DNA from: Cliona cf. orientalis
Lineage: Eukaryota > Porifera > Demospongiae > Clionaida > Clionaidae
Direction: 5' to 3'
NCBI GenBank assembly: GCA_963930775.1
Contig: OZ005689.1
Span: 26,534,058 to 26,598,057, forward strand
Length of the DNA stretch: 64,000 nucleotides
Shown piece by piece: positions 34,376 through 45,818 of this stretch. The notes under the pieces were generated by a model. The model saw only the letters and a list, made by a program, of their open reading frames with translations. It did no database searches and was not told the origin of the DNA. The position numbers were made by a program, and so were the translations under genes. Every line of letters starts with the position of its first letter. Position 1 is the first letter of the stretch.

Positions 34376-35029
34376 ACCAAACAGCTAGCTAGTAAATTCA
34401 CAGCTACGAATGGCTATCTCATGTGTCAGACTCCTTCGTACTTCGCCAGAAGTACTTCATGTTGAATCACACCCAGGGGTGTTTATTACATGCAGCCTTA
34501 GCTATAAGAACAATCATAGACAACTTATGAAGTGTAGAGCCCATCGCTTCTGTTGATATCTTCTCCCTAAGACCAGGACTGCTGTACTGGCGCTCTCTCT
34601 GTGGCCATCTTTCCCAGCAAATTCATTATGGCGCTAACCGCGTGGTGTAATACGGAGTGTATATGGAAACATTGAACGTTGAGCTATGTACGTAGAAAAC
34701 GCTCCGTTACTTGAAAAATTGTGAACTGAGGCATGGGTGACCCATGTACAATTTTTTGGCCATAACTCGGCTTAGGAAGCTTTTTAGAGCCTGGAACTTT
34801 GACCGTTGAACTCTACAGTAAATTCTGCGTCGACCTATACCCAAAACGCGATTTTCATGAAAAATCGCGAGTGGTCGGTTTTTCCATAGCGGGTCACATA
34901 ATATTAAATCAATAATAATAATAATAATAATAATAGCAAGAGAACAGTCAAAATAGCAACTATATCACTGACCAATAAACCGGCGAACTTGAACACATCA
35001 TGGGAAGTATACGAGAAGATTGTTGGACC

Positions 35030-35360
35030 AGTTTCTAAAAAGTGACCTACGAGTGAGTTTCTCAGTTGATTTAGGAAGTTTGATCTGTGAATGAGCAAAT
35101 TTCTCAGGAAATTGAGTTGCTTTTGAAGAATTGACCTGCAAACGAGTTTCTCAGTCTATTTTGGGAAATTGAATTGCTTTCAAATAGCTGACCTGTGAAC
35201 TGGTTTCTCAGTTGATTTCGGGAAATTGAATTGGTTTCAAATAACTGACCTGGGAACAGGTTTCTCAGTTAATTTCGGGGAATTGAGAACAATTGACCTG
35301 CAAGTGAGTTTCTCACTTGCGAATGAGTTTTTCAGTTGATTTCTGGAAATTGAGTTTTGT
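35030..35360. repeat. Minisatellite, ~55-60 bp unit, about 5 copies
   Basis: The unit GACCTG(C/T)GAA-x-GAGTTTCTCAGTTGATTT-GGGAAATTGAATTGCTT-AAATAA recurs with point changes and one shortened unit. Non-coding. Confidence 0.85.
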
Positions 35361-36053
35361 TCCGTATATTAAATGCGAGACTGAGTACGTGAGTAAAAAT
35401 TGGCATCTATCATGGAGTTACCACTTAAGTTTGAGAATAGCGAGTTACAGTATGTACTACTCTACTGGGCTTCCGTATGTATCACATGCATGCATAATGG
35501 CTGAACTTCACGTGTATCTGGCTTATGTAATCACGGGGATAAACAAAGCTAGATAGATACCTTAAGGATACTTTTGTTTGTGTACTAAATCTAGCGAAAT
35601 TAGTGATTTTCCCAAAATTTTTTCGCTCTTCTATCCACGAATATTATATTAAATTTGTAATCATTTTTGAATTTTGAAGTGCTAAAATATACGATAACCG
35701 AAATCTGTTGTACCTGCAAATAATTGTAGCCCTAAGGTAGCATGCCATCATTACCAGGGGGGGTGCTTAAGCATCCCACCTCCAGCCAAGACAACATACA
35801 GGCTTCTATAGACATAGCTAGCTCTAGCAACCCCCTTCTAGCCATAAAACCTTGATCTGACATACATTTAGCTATGAATTGTGAGAAACCTGTCTGTAGG
35901 GACAAAAACTCGATTTCCACCGATTTCTCCAAGGTTTGTGGTTGTTGCTTCACGGCAATTAAGTGGGTATGGTTTCGTTTTAATTAAAGGGGTGTGGCCA
36001 AATTTTTTGTGTACAAATATTCGACTTAGCATAGAGGCTCTGAATTTCACATA
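35361..36053. other. No recognisable gene
   Basis: AT-rich sequence; ORFs are short and not family-like. Confidence 0.5.
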
Positions 36054-36703
36054 TGTGACCGTCTACGGGAAAACCCGGCATATGGGATCCGCGCGCTATT
36101 TGCGCAATGCACGTTTTTAGTAGCTCGGGTCGAAATTTGTCAAAGTCCAGATTTTGATATATACATGTCAAACAACCCTTCTAACTATTGCCGTCGTCTA
36201 CGGAGGCCAATCGATCTATACAAAGGCGAAATAAGCCTTCATTTTGGCCCACCTAGTCGGCCCAGCTGCCGTACCCGGAGTCGGTTGCTATGGGCGCTAA
36301 TTAGAATTGTCTACCTAGATACAGCTAGATTCATCAAACTACTGTACATTCACTCACCTTTTTAGCTACTTGGCATCTAAGAACAATCGGCTGTCGTCAA
36401 CAACGAAATTCAATTCTTGCTCGATCTTTACGTTCATTTCGAATGGCTCCGCCAAGGTCCATTTAATTGATTTTCAGCTCACGCATAGCATGCGGAAACA
36501 TGCATAGCAACGCCATTGGACCGTAATTTCTTGATTATTGAGGGTGTGGCGTGATCATAAACAAAGCGTATCTCCATAACAAAGTGCATGATCAGTCTAA
36601 AACTTGAACTCGAGTTAGCTCTATGGTAGAGCTTATCATAGATGCATCAAACTCAACATTCACAAAAAATCCCATATGGCGGGTTTTCCCATAGACGGTC
36701 ACA
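36054..36703 (-). mobile_element. Family A TA-element, complete but diverged copy
   Basis: 650 bp bounded by TGTGACCGTCTACGGGAAAA and its inverse, TA at 36052-36053 and 36704-36705. The TIR tips have changed in concert on both sides (TCTACGGG / CCCATAGA) relative to other copies. The minus-strand mini-exon region is 36437-36358; here its length is 80 nt and the frame is lost before the GTGAGT site. Confidence 0.85.
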
Positions 36704-36705
36704 TA

Positions 36706-37112
36706 TACACGCAGCTTGCCATACCACAACTGATGTGCTGTCAAGTTAGTCTTCATAATAATTATAACTGTTCATGTATGCAATTGAGCCACACAAACTC
36801 CACACATACGGGGAGGGAGCAATTTTGCAATTAGTTTTACACATAGTATGTCTCAAAATTCAAGAAAACACTATTGGGACTGGAACTGAATTTGTATGAC
36901 TGGGTAGAGGCTTGCCTAGTGTACTATTCAAGCTATACAGATCAAAGGCACAGCCAGTTATATAAAACAAGCATAGTATGACTATAATTAGTGACCCTCA
37001 GACCAAGTAACATACAACAGATTTTTGCATAGAAACCTGTCATTCAGAGATAACATAATACTGCACAGGTTGGATGGTATCAAATTGATATAATTATAAA
37101 CTACTCTCGACA
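36706..37112. other. No recognisable gene
   Basis: AT-rich, non-coding. Confidence 0.5.
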
Positions 37113-37865
37113 ATGACGTCATTACTATGCAGAAATCAATCAATGCAACGGGCAGATCTTCTGGTTCTCTACATCGGAACTTTCTTTCTCCATTACCACT
37201 GCCACCTCCTCCAGCCCATCCTCATCCAAAATATCTGCCAGCACCTTACCCCCCTCCTCCCATGGCTTCTTAAACACCATCTGTCCATGAAGAACTCATT
37301 CCTTACCATCTTCCTCAGCGAGCTCCTTCCAACATAGTCTCTTCATCCCTGTTGTTATCTTCAGTCAGTTTCACCACCTCCATCTGATTTGAATTTCACT
37401 CTGCGAACACTTCTTCCTCATTCTCCATCTGCATCTGCACCACATCCATCAACGGCTCCTCCACTGGCGCATTTTACACAAACTCCTTGTCCTGTATCAG
37501 TTCTTTCTCGGCCAGCTCTCTTATCACTGCCTCTTAATCTGGCTCAGCCTTCTATTCCTTATCCGGCCAGGACCACCGCTTTGCCCTGGCTCAATCAGCC
37601 ACGCCACCTCCATCATCTGCTCTGCCTGTACCACCGCATAGCCCTCATTCTCTACCAGCTCCGTCAGTTTTGCTGCCTCCACCATCTCCTCTGCCAGTAC
37701 CACCTGTTCTATCAGCCCCGCCGCCTCCTCTGCCAGCTCCACAGTACCCTCATACTCCACCGGCTTTATCATCTGCCAGCACCTCATTGCACTCCTACGC
37801 CAACAGCTCCATCAATACTGGCTTTGTTAGCACCGCCTCTCTCTAGTGATGATCCCAAGAAATAA
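37113..37865 (+). pseudogene. Decayed proline-rich coding segment
   Basis: Two adjacent frames read as proline-rich peptide: LPLPPPPAHPHPKYLPAPYP near 37200 (then a stop) and PSSALPVPPHSPHSLPAP to PPPLPAPQYPHTPPALSS near 37600-37760, ending at TAG about 37845. Composition, not homology, is the evidence. It may be an old exon of a proline-rich host protein, or simply CCT/CCA-rich repeat. Confidence 0.35.
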
Positions 37866-38087
37866 CGTAGTGTTGGTTGTAATGTATGCTGTTTGTTTTT
37901 GACTGTGATAGTATCATAATATCAATTACAGCACTGCTTCTAAAGAGAGAATCTGTAGGTTGTTTGCTTTTTGACTGAAAAAGTTGACCATATCCCCAGT
38001 AACTGGATAAACATAGGTAGGGATGCTTGGCCTAGGTGATCAGTTATTACACTGCCAGAAAAACCTCGTGTACACATACGCACACGC

Positions 38088-38366
38088 ATGTGGCGCAATG
38101 CACGTTTTTTAGTATCAATAGTCAGAACATCAAGGTCAATTTTTTGTCATATTTATGTCAAAGAACCCTTCTCTACTAACTGTTGCCACTGCCTACGGAG
38201 GGTAAATGTAAGTTACCAAGGCGAAATAAGCCTTCACCTTGACCTACCTAGTCAGTACAGCTGCCGTACACGGATGGGCGCTAATTAGAATTCTCTACAT
38301 CGGTACACCTAGATTCATCAAACTACTGTACGTCCGCTCACCTTTTTAGCTTCTTAGGCATCGAAG
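38088..38366 (-). repeat. Family A fragment
   Basis: Diverged match to the part of family A from GCGCAATGCACGTTTTT to the mini-exon end (CTCACCTTTTTAGCTTCTTA). Both termini are missing. Confidence 0.75.
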
Positions 38367-38769
38367 AACTTATACTAATAGACCTGCCTTACCTAATGAA
38401 ATAGGGAGTAGGGATTCCTTATGACGTTATTAAAAAGTTTAGCCTTCTTAATATTGCCTCCATATGCGTTGAATCTGGTGAGATCTGACTCATGTGTGGC
38501 TGATATTCGTAGGATTATAGGACCTCTACTTGATGGAGCTAAAGCCATGTCAGTAGTTATGTTGCACCAGACAATAGTGACACCTTGTTAAGGTTAATTT
38601 TTTTTGTTGTATGAGAGCATTGTCATTACGATTGGATAGGATGTTACCACTTGCTCCTGAAATCCCATAGGACCGAGTTTCAAACTCATAGTCCCCACAT
38701 ATGAAGACCTTGATCTTCTTGCCTCTATTTCAAATATTATTGTTTACTGAAGGAACTTGAATTAATTAG

Positions 38770-39030
38770 CTCTAGCTTACTTCCAAACATGCTTCTCTAA
38801 TTTCCCTATCTCTTCACCATACTTGTCCCCAATCACCTTCAGGTTTGTGACAGAGTCACTTGCTTCAAAAGCGCTAGAGACAGGTGTTACTGGTGGAATT
38901 GGGTGACAATCTGAAAGCTCATCTTGAATGTCTTCCACCCTTATCACCACCAATCTTCAGCCAAATCTCATCATCAGGGATGCGACCTTCATGCCAGTAA
39001 AGATAGCCATTCCTGTTTAATCAGTGAGTG
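38770..39030 (-). pseudogene. Transposon-protein fragment (IWLKIGGDKGG motif)
   Basis: Minus strand reads NGYLYWHEGRIPDDEIWLKI with GGDKGG following, then in a shifted frame SAFEASDSVTNLKVIGDKYG, EEIGKLEKHVWK and stop. The 'D-x-(I/V)W-x-K-x-GGD-GGG' and 'F-EA-D---NL' pattern is common in large invertebrate transposon proteins. I cannot name the superfamily. Confidence 0.45.
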
Positions 39031-39059
39031 ATGAAGACCAGAATTAATTTATGTGTGGT

Positions 39060-39350
39060 GTGCTCATCCTGATTGCACTATTTCTGAGCAACGTCCTATT
39101 CGAATCAACTACTTTGCACGACATACAGCTATTGTGGATGGTTGTAAGAAGACATTTCTTTTGTATAGTGTTTCTTGGTTTAAACCTCATCATGACAGAG
39201 ACATCTTAGGAAAACAAGTTACTGTGTGAGAGTGTGATATTCTTGAAATAGATTGTTTTTGCTTTTTGCCTGTGCAACTTCTCACCAAAAGAACTGTTTG
39301 ACTGGTTGATAATATCCACCCAAACGAATCATTGTCACCTTAATCTAATA
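39060..39350 (+). pseudogene. C-terminal tail fragment of a transposon-type protein
   Basis: Plus strand reads CTISEQRPIRINYFARHTAI, LLYSVSWFKPHHDRDILGKQ, then FLPVQLLTKRTV. The order 'FxRH...V-W---H-----GKP--V...PV--I--R' ends many invertebrate transposon-associated ORFs. In-frame stops show decay. Opposite strand to the fragment at 38.8-39.0 kb. Confidence 0.4.
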
Positions 39351-40395
39351 CTACGTATGGAAAAAAATAATTTCAATTTTGAAAAACGCACAATTTTCTG
39401 GTAAAGGTCGTCAATCGCTCCATATATATACGTTATGAGAATTCGTAAAAGCTAATTTCTTACATTAGATTGGATCATACGTTGTATTCGATTAACTACG
39501 GTAATAGATTTTTAATACCAGTATAATTATTATTACTGTGACTGTCATGCAATTTTGTATGATTATACTATATACAACGAAAAATATTTTAGACAGTATT
39601 TTTCTTATATAGTCAGTATCATTTCATGAGGGCATGGATACGCGTCCAATTAGCAGTCGTGATCACGAAAGTCATGATACGCGTCTCGGACACAACCAGT
39701 AGCTATGAACGCGCTGCGCCGCCGCGTGGGTGAATAGAAAGTCCATGTGGCTTTGCTTTGGTCAGAAATTTAGGGCCGTGTGCACAATTGCGCAATTGCC
39801 AGGGCTACGTCACAGTCACCTATAGCAACCAAATTAGATCATTTTGCAGGTACTGTCTTTCGAGATTTTGTCTCTGAGAGCAGAATCTTGGTCGTTTGAG
39901 TGATTTGAAGAGTCCTGAATTCTTAATAGTAAGTGGCTTCCTTCTCTTTTGGCATATTCATGGATTTTTCTCTTTCAACAGGGAGCTAAGCAAACTGGGG
40001 TCAAGTTTTCCTGCCTATCAAGATAGCTCACTAAAATCAGTCAAGGTGTAGGACTGGAGTTTGGTTAGCTACCTCTACCGACATTTATTCTACAAAATAA
40101 AGGTAAACGACAATAAAATTGTTTACTCATGGGTAGGACAATATCCTGTTGTGTTTGGGGGTTATTTTCCACTGTTTTATATTTGTAGTTACCTTTAACC
40201 AAAAGTATGGATATCATATCGGTATTCCTGTTAGTATGTCCATGTTAGTGGGCTGTTTTATTTGACATGCATCATTCTTAGTCATTGTACTATGAGAGGC
40301 AGGGTGTTGCATGCAGCTATGACTAATTTAGTGGCACATTTTATTGGTGGTATTTATCATGTTTGTATGTGAGGATATTTTAGTGTTTTTTTTTT
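39351..40395. other. Non-coding, possible 5' region of the 2A-like ORF
   Basis: Holds the second copy of the TATACAACGAAAAATATTTT repeat (39568). A CCAAT-like CAACCAAAT and a TCCTGAATTCTTAATA|GTAAGT donor-like site occur at 39.83-39.93 kb. A long pyrimidine tract ends TTGGTAG just before 40415, so a 5' noncoding exon spliced to the following ORF is possible. Confidence 0.35.
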
Positions 40396-40851
40396 TTGCT
40401 ACTCATTGTTGGTAGTGTTTTGTTCACTGCTGCTGCGTATGTAGCTTATTTTAAATATTGTACACTGATATGCTTAAAAGATTTCCTTAAAGCTTTACCG
40501 TTTATAGCTCTCTTTCATTTACTCCTGATGCTAAGTGGTGATACGGAAGTGAATCCTGGCCCTAAGACCATGACAAACTGGTGTACGGCAAAAAGTAGAT
40601 TCACATTTGACTTGAACACTGATGCAAGCTTAGCTCACTCTGATCCCAAAGAATTGGGTACAAAATACCATGTGAGTGTTCGAACTGTTCGAAGGTGGCT
40701 TAGTGATTGTTTACCATTAAGATTTACAAGTCATAATCCTGAATTGTTACCTGAGCTTGATGAGTCACTATGTGAAAAATATAATGTATATAATATGTTA
40801 TATCTGTTGAGAGATGGAAGCAAGACTACCAACATTCTTAGTCTTTGTTGA
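40396..40851 (+). CDS. ORF with hydrophobic leader and 2A-like motif (GDTEVNPGP)
   Basis: The frame starts on TTG at 40396 after a poly-T tract, so a spliced start is likely; the first in-frame ATG is 40529. Residues 1-45 are hydrophobic, and LLLMLSGDTEVNPGP follows (2A core 40540-40563). D-x-E-x-NPGP is the consensus of 2A-like sequences, which make ribosomes skip a peptide bond before the last Pro. In animals such motifs occur at N-termini of CR1-like LINE proteins and some immune receptors. The remainder (~90 residues) includes KELGTKYHVSVRTVRRWLSD, a helix-turn-helix-like stretch, and has no known domain. It ends 68 nt before a TTAA transposon. It may be a 5' fragment of a larger ORF. Confidence 0.55.
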   Translation: MLLIVGSVLFTAAAYVAYFKYCTLICLKDFLKALPFIALFHLLLMLSGDTEVNPGPKTMTNWCTAKSRFTFDLNTDASLAHSDPKELGTKYHVSVRTVRRWLSDCLPLRFTSHNPELLPELDESLCEKYNVYNMLYLLRDGSKTTNILSLC

Positions 40852-40994
40852 TTAGCCTTTGAGATTATAACTGCTCTAGATATGACATCAAAGTGATCTA
40901 GCATGTCACTTTTCATCCTTAAACGAGGAGCTCGCGCATAAAATAAACCAGATTGTGCGCTTGGAGATCGCGCAGTCGCGAGGTCGGGGCGGGG

Positions 40995-41001
40995 TATAAA
41001 A
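40995..41001 (+). promoter_or_regulatory. TATA box of accessory gene
   Basis: GGGGTATAAAAGGGGG about 72 bp inside the left end and ~210 bp before the ATG at 41209, in a GC-rich context. It mirrors the TATA box at the other end. Confidence 0.6.
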
Positions 41002-41208
41002 GGGGGAGGGCCCGGTACCGGAAGTTGGTTAGTATGACCTGCAAATGGCGGCTACATTCAAACTTTCAAAACTCCCTCCACTGTGGACCCTTACACATAG
41101 CTATGCACACGCGCAGTAAGCTCTGTCTGAGCTCTTGAACACGTGGTAACTTGTCTTGGTTACTACTGAAACCTTTTTTGGCAACCACTGTTAGCGTGTT
41201 TACTACCA

Positions 41209-42013
41209 ATGGCTTCTGGCACAGAACAGACTGTAAGATTGAATAGTAACTCAATATAAAAACATAAAAAACTACATGTAAAGTCTTCCACACTTGATAG
41301 GTGAGAGTGGAGAGTCAAGGAGCCCAGGTTCCTCCAGCCTTTGTAGCCATGGTCACGGACTTTTTTATGGCAAATCAGCCTCCGAACTCCTCTGTTGCTT
41401 TGAGGTGGAGTCACAGCATCTCTCCAGCCTCTGATAGTCCTGACCCAGTGGATGCCTCAAGTAGGGGATAAGTTACTAAAGGTTCACCACGAAGCCTGGT
41501 ACTGATGCTGAAATTTGCAACTGCATGTAGGTTATTTCCCTAGACACCCCCGTGGATATCGGGAGAATCCTCGGTACCCAGTGCTTCGAGGACCGGATCA
41601 CTGCCACCACTGTCTCTGCACTCCCTGCGTCATCCAGCTACCTCCCGACTTCCTCCGTGGGTCAGCTAGTCCTCATCCAGCCAACGATGAGAAGAGGTTC
41701 AGGCTCTACCGCCTCTTCTGGAAGGTATTGAGTGACGTTGGGCTGTGGAATGATGAGGAGTACCTGCAGAGGAAGGAGGGAAGGACCGTCATTCATGATA
41801 AAAGGGAAATTATGCCCAAATGTGTTGTTACTGTAAGTACACGTACACTACAGTATCCACACTACATAAATCCTTACCTTTCTCTACACTCGCCAGGAGA
41901 TCAGGTCCAGGTACCCCAGCCATGATGGGAATTATCGATACTACAAGTCCACCTTCGAGGCAGCCATGGCGAATGACGAGCCTGAGGCCGAGAACTTCCC
42001 ACCAGAAGATTAG
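41209..42013 (+). CDS. Accessory protein of TTAA transposon, four exons, 200 aa
   Basis: Exons 41209-41232, 41301-41460, 41531-41832 and 41897-42013 join with consistent phases to 603 nt, 200 codons plus stop; each junction has GT...AG. The protein opens MASGTEQT and has an unstructured Pro/Ser region. The conserved block has DHCHHCLCTPCVIQLPPDF (a His/Cys cluster, probable zinc site), then KRFRLYRLFWKVLSDVGLWN, DEEYLQRK, VIHDKREIMPKCVV and EIRSRYPSHDGNYRYYKSTF. Similar small Cys-rich proteins accompany transposases in sponge and cnidarian genomes; the role is unknown, perhaps DNA binding or regulation. No break is visible. It runs toward the transposase gene, tail to tail. Confidence 0.75.
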
Positions 42014-43073
42014 CCTGCAATAGAGTAGTACGAGAACAGCTGAAGTCCCTCCCTTTGTTCCTATAAAAATTCATAAAAATTATAAACTTTTAGATACCTG
42101 TCCTTGCATGCATTGACCGACGTAGTCCAGAAAGGGGGAATTTCTATATGGTTACACATGTACCTGGTGTTCAGTGAGTGATTAGGTGATAATTATATAC
42201 GTACATAAAATTTAATACATACGTAAGGTTCTGCAATAGCATGAGCATAAAAATAGCTCTAACCTAATCCAGATCAGCCAAATCCTCCTTCTGAACGTCC
42301 TTGAACTGGAGCAGTTTTTAGACTGCTTGCCCTGCATATACGTACGAATTATATTTATTACAATAATCGTAAGTGTACATGTACATGGCCTTATACTGCT
42401 TGACTTGGTACACATGATACAAAAACAATTTCTATTTGGTGCACAGTACCAGTAATCATGTAAAATTATGCAAGATGTACATGTACATGTATGTGTGCAT
42501 ATGAATAATTATTTCACGTACATGTATTATAAATATCCACGAGCCATTGAGTAAGGATCTCCTAAAATGCATTCAGCATACGGCAGAGAAGGAACATCAA
42601 ACACACACGATACTTCTGGGGAGTGGCACCAGAGGCGTTTCTAGCAAGAAATTCGAAAGGAGGCGTAACAGTACATGTTAAATGAGAATGGATACATGAA
42701 TGTGACGTCACAGAATGTGTATTATGACGCTAAAATTTAATAATACGTATACACTTATCTTATGTATTGGGCAACAGTGCATATTCAGCAAAACCACTAT
42801 GGCTACACAGACACGACGATTTGTAGGCAACTGAGTGACACACGAGACAGCAGTTCCTAGCAGGATTCATGTATGTACATGTACATGTAATATCAACTAG
42901 TCCTGCAAGACGTATCTGGTGTACATGTACTTACATTTTTTGCAAGAAAAAGGAAAACAATTCAGGGTAGTGACTATTTAGCAAGAGTTCCCCTCAGAGC
43001 CTGTTGACTACAAATATACATGTATGTCACACACATGTACATGGGGATACAAGTAGATTTAGCATACGTACCT
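42014..43073. other. Intergenic spacer inside the TTAA transposon
   Basis: Lies between the two stop codons. AT-rich with TACATGTACATGTA runs (42370, 42480, 42870, 43020) that can form short hairpins, and GAGGCGTTTCTAGCAAGAAA near 42631, a possible end of another small element. No gene. Confidence 0.6.
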
Positions 43074-45636
43074 TTAGCACTCATCTTCACTTTCATCTGA
43101 GTCTGATTCAGGTGGTAGTTGTTCCCCATCTTCAAACTCCTCTCCATCGTCACCACCACCTTCATCGTCATCATCAATTTCCCTTAATAAACTCATCTCT
43201 AAAGTGAGGCACAAAAGTACTTACATCAAGTCAACTTTGTTTCGAGTGACAAACATAGCCCAGAGCAACTCCACAAAGCGAAACTTCTTCTTCACCAGCA
43301 CCTTCAAGGGAGTGCGCCGATCTGGTCTCCTGAGGTCTTTCACCTTGCGTACACTGGTGTAAGCACGATTCACGTTCTCGTTCTGCAGTTAGTCAAGTGT
43401 ACACGTACAATGTCACGTGAAGGTATCAAACATCCTAACCCAGTCTAGAACTGCCAAATTCATTCTCATATTGAACGTCACAGTCGAGAAGTGAATCCGC
43501 TTTGGTAAGTAAGTCAACAGCTGATGATTGAAGGACTCTACCCAGTAGGTGTCATGACACTAGAACAATAGACAGACATGAAACAATAATCCCATTGTAC
43601 ACGTGTGGTGCTCACTCTGCAAAAATCTTCAGCACTGCGGTATATGTAGAGGTGGACTTCAGCTGCTGGTGTAAGCTCTCGATGGCCTTCTCATTATCCA
43701 GCTTGATCTTACTCGGTGTGTAGGCTGGCGTGTGGCAAGGGGAGATAGATGGGCATTTGGAGTGCTGGCCCTGTGTGTGCATGTACATGTACACAATTGT
43801 AAGTACACTGTCATAGCTATTATGGTGTACAAGGCCTGTTGTGAGGCTAGGCTCGCCCCAGTGAATGTGCAAAATTATATACCTGGTAGTGACGGGATAT
43901 TCATAATCAGTTCCTGGAGTTTACTGGGTGAATCACTACAATTCTTCATGGCCCAGTAGAGATGTATCTTCACACTCCTTCCTATTATTAATGTGAATAC
44001 ATAATCTTATATTATGTCAAATAGTACTGAAGTAATACAGACATCCTTACGTTTGTCCACAAGCTGTGGGAACCATGTCTTCCCCTTGTCTTTCACTCGG
44101 CCTTCAGTGATCTTCATCTCCCTAGCCACATTCTTTGTTCCTATGCATCATCACAATAAACATAGCTAACAACGTATGTTGCTGAAATACAACCATACCA
44201 TGCCAAGTATCATAAGAGTTAACTAGTCCAAGCGTTTCTCTAATATACTTGGCCACTTGCGCCTGCATGTCATGAGCAACTTCAACAACATGGAGACCTA
44301 TATTTATATCGCACATACTCAATTCACATGAAATTTGACACAAGCACAAGAACTAACCTCGGTCAATAACCTGCGGCAGAACATCTTTGGTACAAGCTAA
44401 CTCCCTAGTCTGTGCAGTAGCATGAGCAGCTCGAGAGATGGTGCTGATACCAACAATCTTGTGCGTACTGTGCCACATAAAAATTCTATTAACTGATGAC
44501 AAGAACCCTAAAAGTTCTACGTGTATACCTTCCAGACAAGCATGGCACTGTACTGTGGTATGCATTGGCTGTGGAATCATGCCGTGCATCAGTAATGACC
44601 CACTAAAGTTTGTGGAGACAATAAAATTACAGCATTTGGTTTGCAGTCACTTGTACCTCTCCTTTGGTTGAGTACTCCGGAAGAGCTTGCACTTCTTCCA
44701 CACTAACACGCATACTCATCTCAGCAGCTCTTCCAACTATTTCAATGTACCCTAGCTTTTGATACACTAAAGGTAGACAACAAATAAATGTACATAATAT
44801 TTTGTCAACCATGGGTAAGACAACCTCGGCGGATGTAAGCATGACCAACAACTCCTACGCCAGAAAACATACTCAAATGGGTATACTGAGAAGGCAACAT
44901 CCCCGCACATGTGAATGCATGCACCATCCTATAATAGCAATTATACAAACAATATTATTATGTATTTCATGTTTTAAGCTGGCAATGAGACATACTTTTG
45001 GTTCACTATATAGTGCCCTGCCAGCACACGGGAACTAGACCATGTACGTCTTTGCTGCTTACAGCGACGACAACAGAAAAGAGCTCGGATAGAGTGCCCT
45101 TTCTGGGATAGTAGTGGATTGACATACACGGCTAAAGTTTCACATTGATCTTCATACCTGTACAACAGATTCTAGTACCCAGGGAGCGCTCGTCTTTCCA
45201 CATGGGCATTGCGTTGATAGGCCTTCAACTAAATCGGAGAAGCAATGTCTTTCTGCAATAAACAAAGACTGCTCCTCAGAAGACGCACCGTCAGTGTACA
45301 TTCCTAAAATTATTGATAGCAGCTTATACTCACTGCTGTATTCGTAAACTCATGCCATAGCATTTTCCATAACTTACCACTGTTGCGCATGAAAGACCTA
45401 GTAGCTGGGCCAGCATTATCGCTATGGGGGTCAAGGGTCGGGCGGGAGCCAGACTCAGCAACATCAAGTAGGGCATAGACAAGGTTCTGGTTCTCGAGCA
45501 GAGGGGCTCCTGCTGGTGTCATCAATCTACGGACGTTCTGTAGCCTCTGTAGAAAAGCTTCTTTCTCCTCCAGGGTCGCGAAGCTCAAGTCAAACCCGTA
45601 GCGTTCGCGTTTACGTTTCCTCGAAGAACTCGCCAT
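43074..45636 (-). CDS. DDE-type transposase of TTAA transposon, about 14 exons
   Basis: Exon 1 (45636-45378) has a basic start (SSRKRKRERYGF). Later exons, most with in-frame GT-AG junctions, are 45303-45158 (CPCGKTSAPW), 45102-44996 (CCRRCKQQRRTWSSS), 44928-44825 (HAFTCAGMLPSQYTHLSMFS), 44766-44657, 44602-44529 (WVITDARHDSTANAYHST), 44467-44358, 44297-44199 (VVEVAHDMQAQVAK...YDTWHG), 44140-44051 (TKNVAREM), 43981-43883, about 43772-43618, about 43556-43440 (CHDTYWVESFNH, YLPKRIHF, MRMNLAVLDW) and two last exons ending in an acidic tail at 43074. Catalytic candidates are Asp of ITDARHD, Asp of AHDMQ and Glu of WVESFNH. Both junctions of the exon near 43.7 kb are one base out in my reading, from wrong splice choice or a defect in this copy. 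Confidence 0.7.
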
Positions 45637-45811
45637 TTTCGCTCTTTAATTAGAAATACCACGTGTTCTGTGCTTTGATAGCTTTATTTTGCGCTTCAAA
45701 AAGTGCGATGTGTGTATAGTGTGTATTCATAGTACAGCTAGCTCGCAGACATTTTTGAATCTTGCTGCAATCCGTTTCCTGTCGGCCATTTTTCTGACTG
45801 GGCCACTCCCC

Positions 45812-45818
45812 TTTTATA
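45812..45818 (-). promoter_or_regulatory. TATA box of transposase gene
   Basis: On the minus strand GCAGAGTATAAAAGGGGAGT lies just inside the right end, ~175 bp before the ATG at 45636. With the box at 40995 it makes a symmetrical inward promoter pair. Confidence 0.6.

Larger units (their letters stand above)
33057..34898. mobile_element. 1.84-kb TA-flanked non-autonomous element
   Basis: TIRs read TGTGACCCGCTATGGAAAAA and continue into CCGACCACTCGC; TA lies at 33055-33056 and 34899-34900. The interior has no transposase ORF but includes a GA microsatellite (33660-33775), a TACATGTACA-rich stretch and a tandem pair of ~75-bp units (34240-34375). The ends resemble those of family A, so they may share a transposase. 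Confidence 0.85.

Noticed and set aside
37389-37865. 158-aa Leu/His-rich protein
   Set aside because: The neighbouring frame is the proline-rich one with better coding sense; this frame is its shadow.
42240-42415. Minus-strand 67-aa ORF between transposon genes
   Set aside because: AT-rich spacer, no similarity and no start context.
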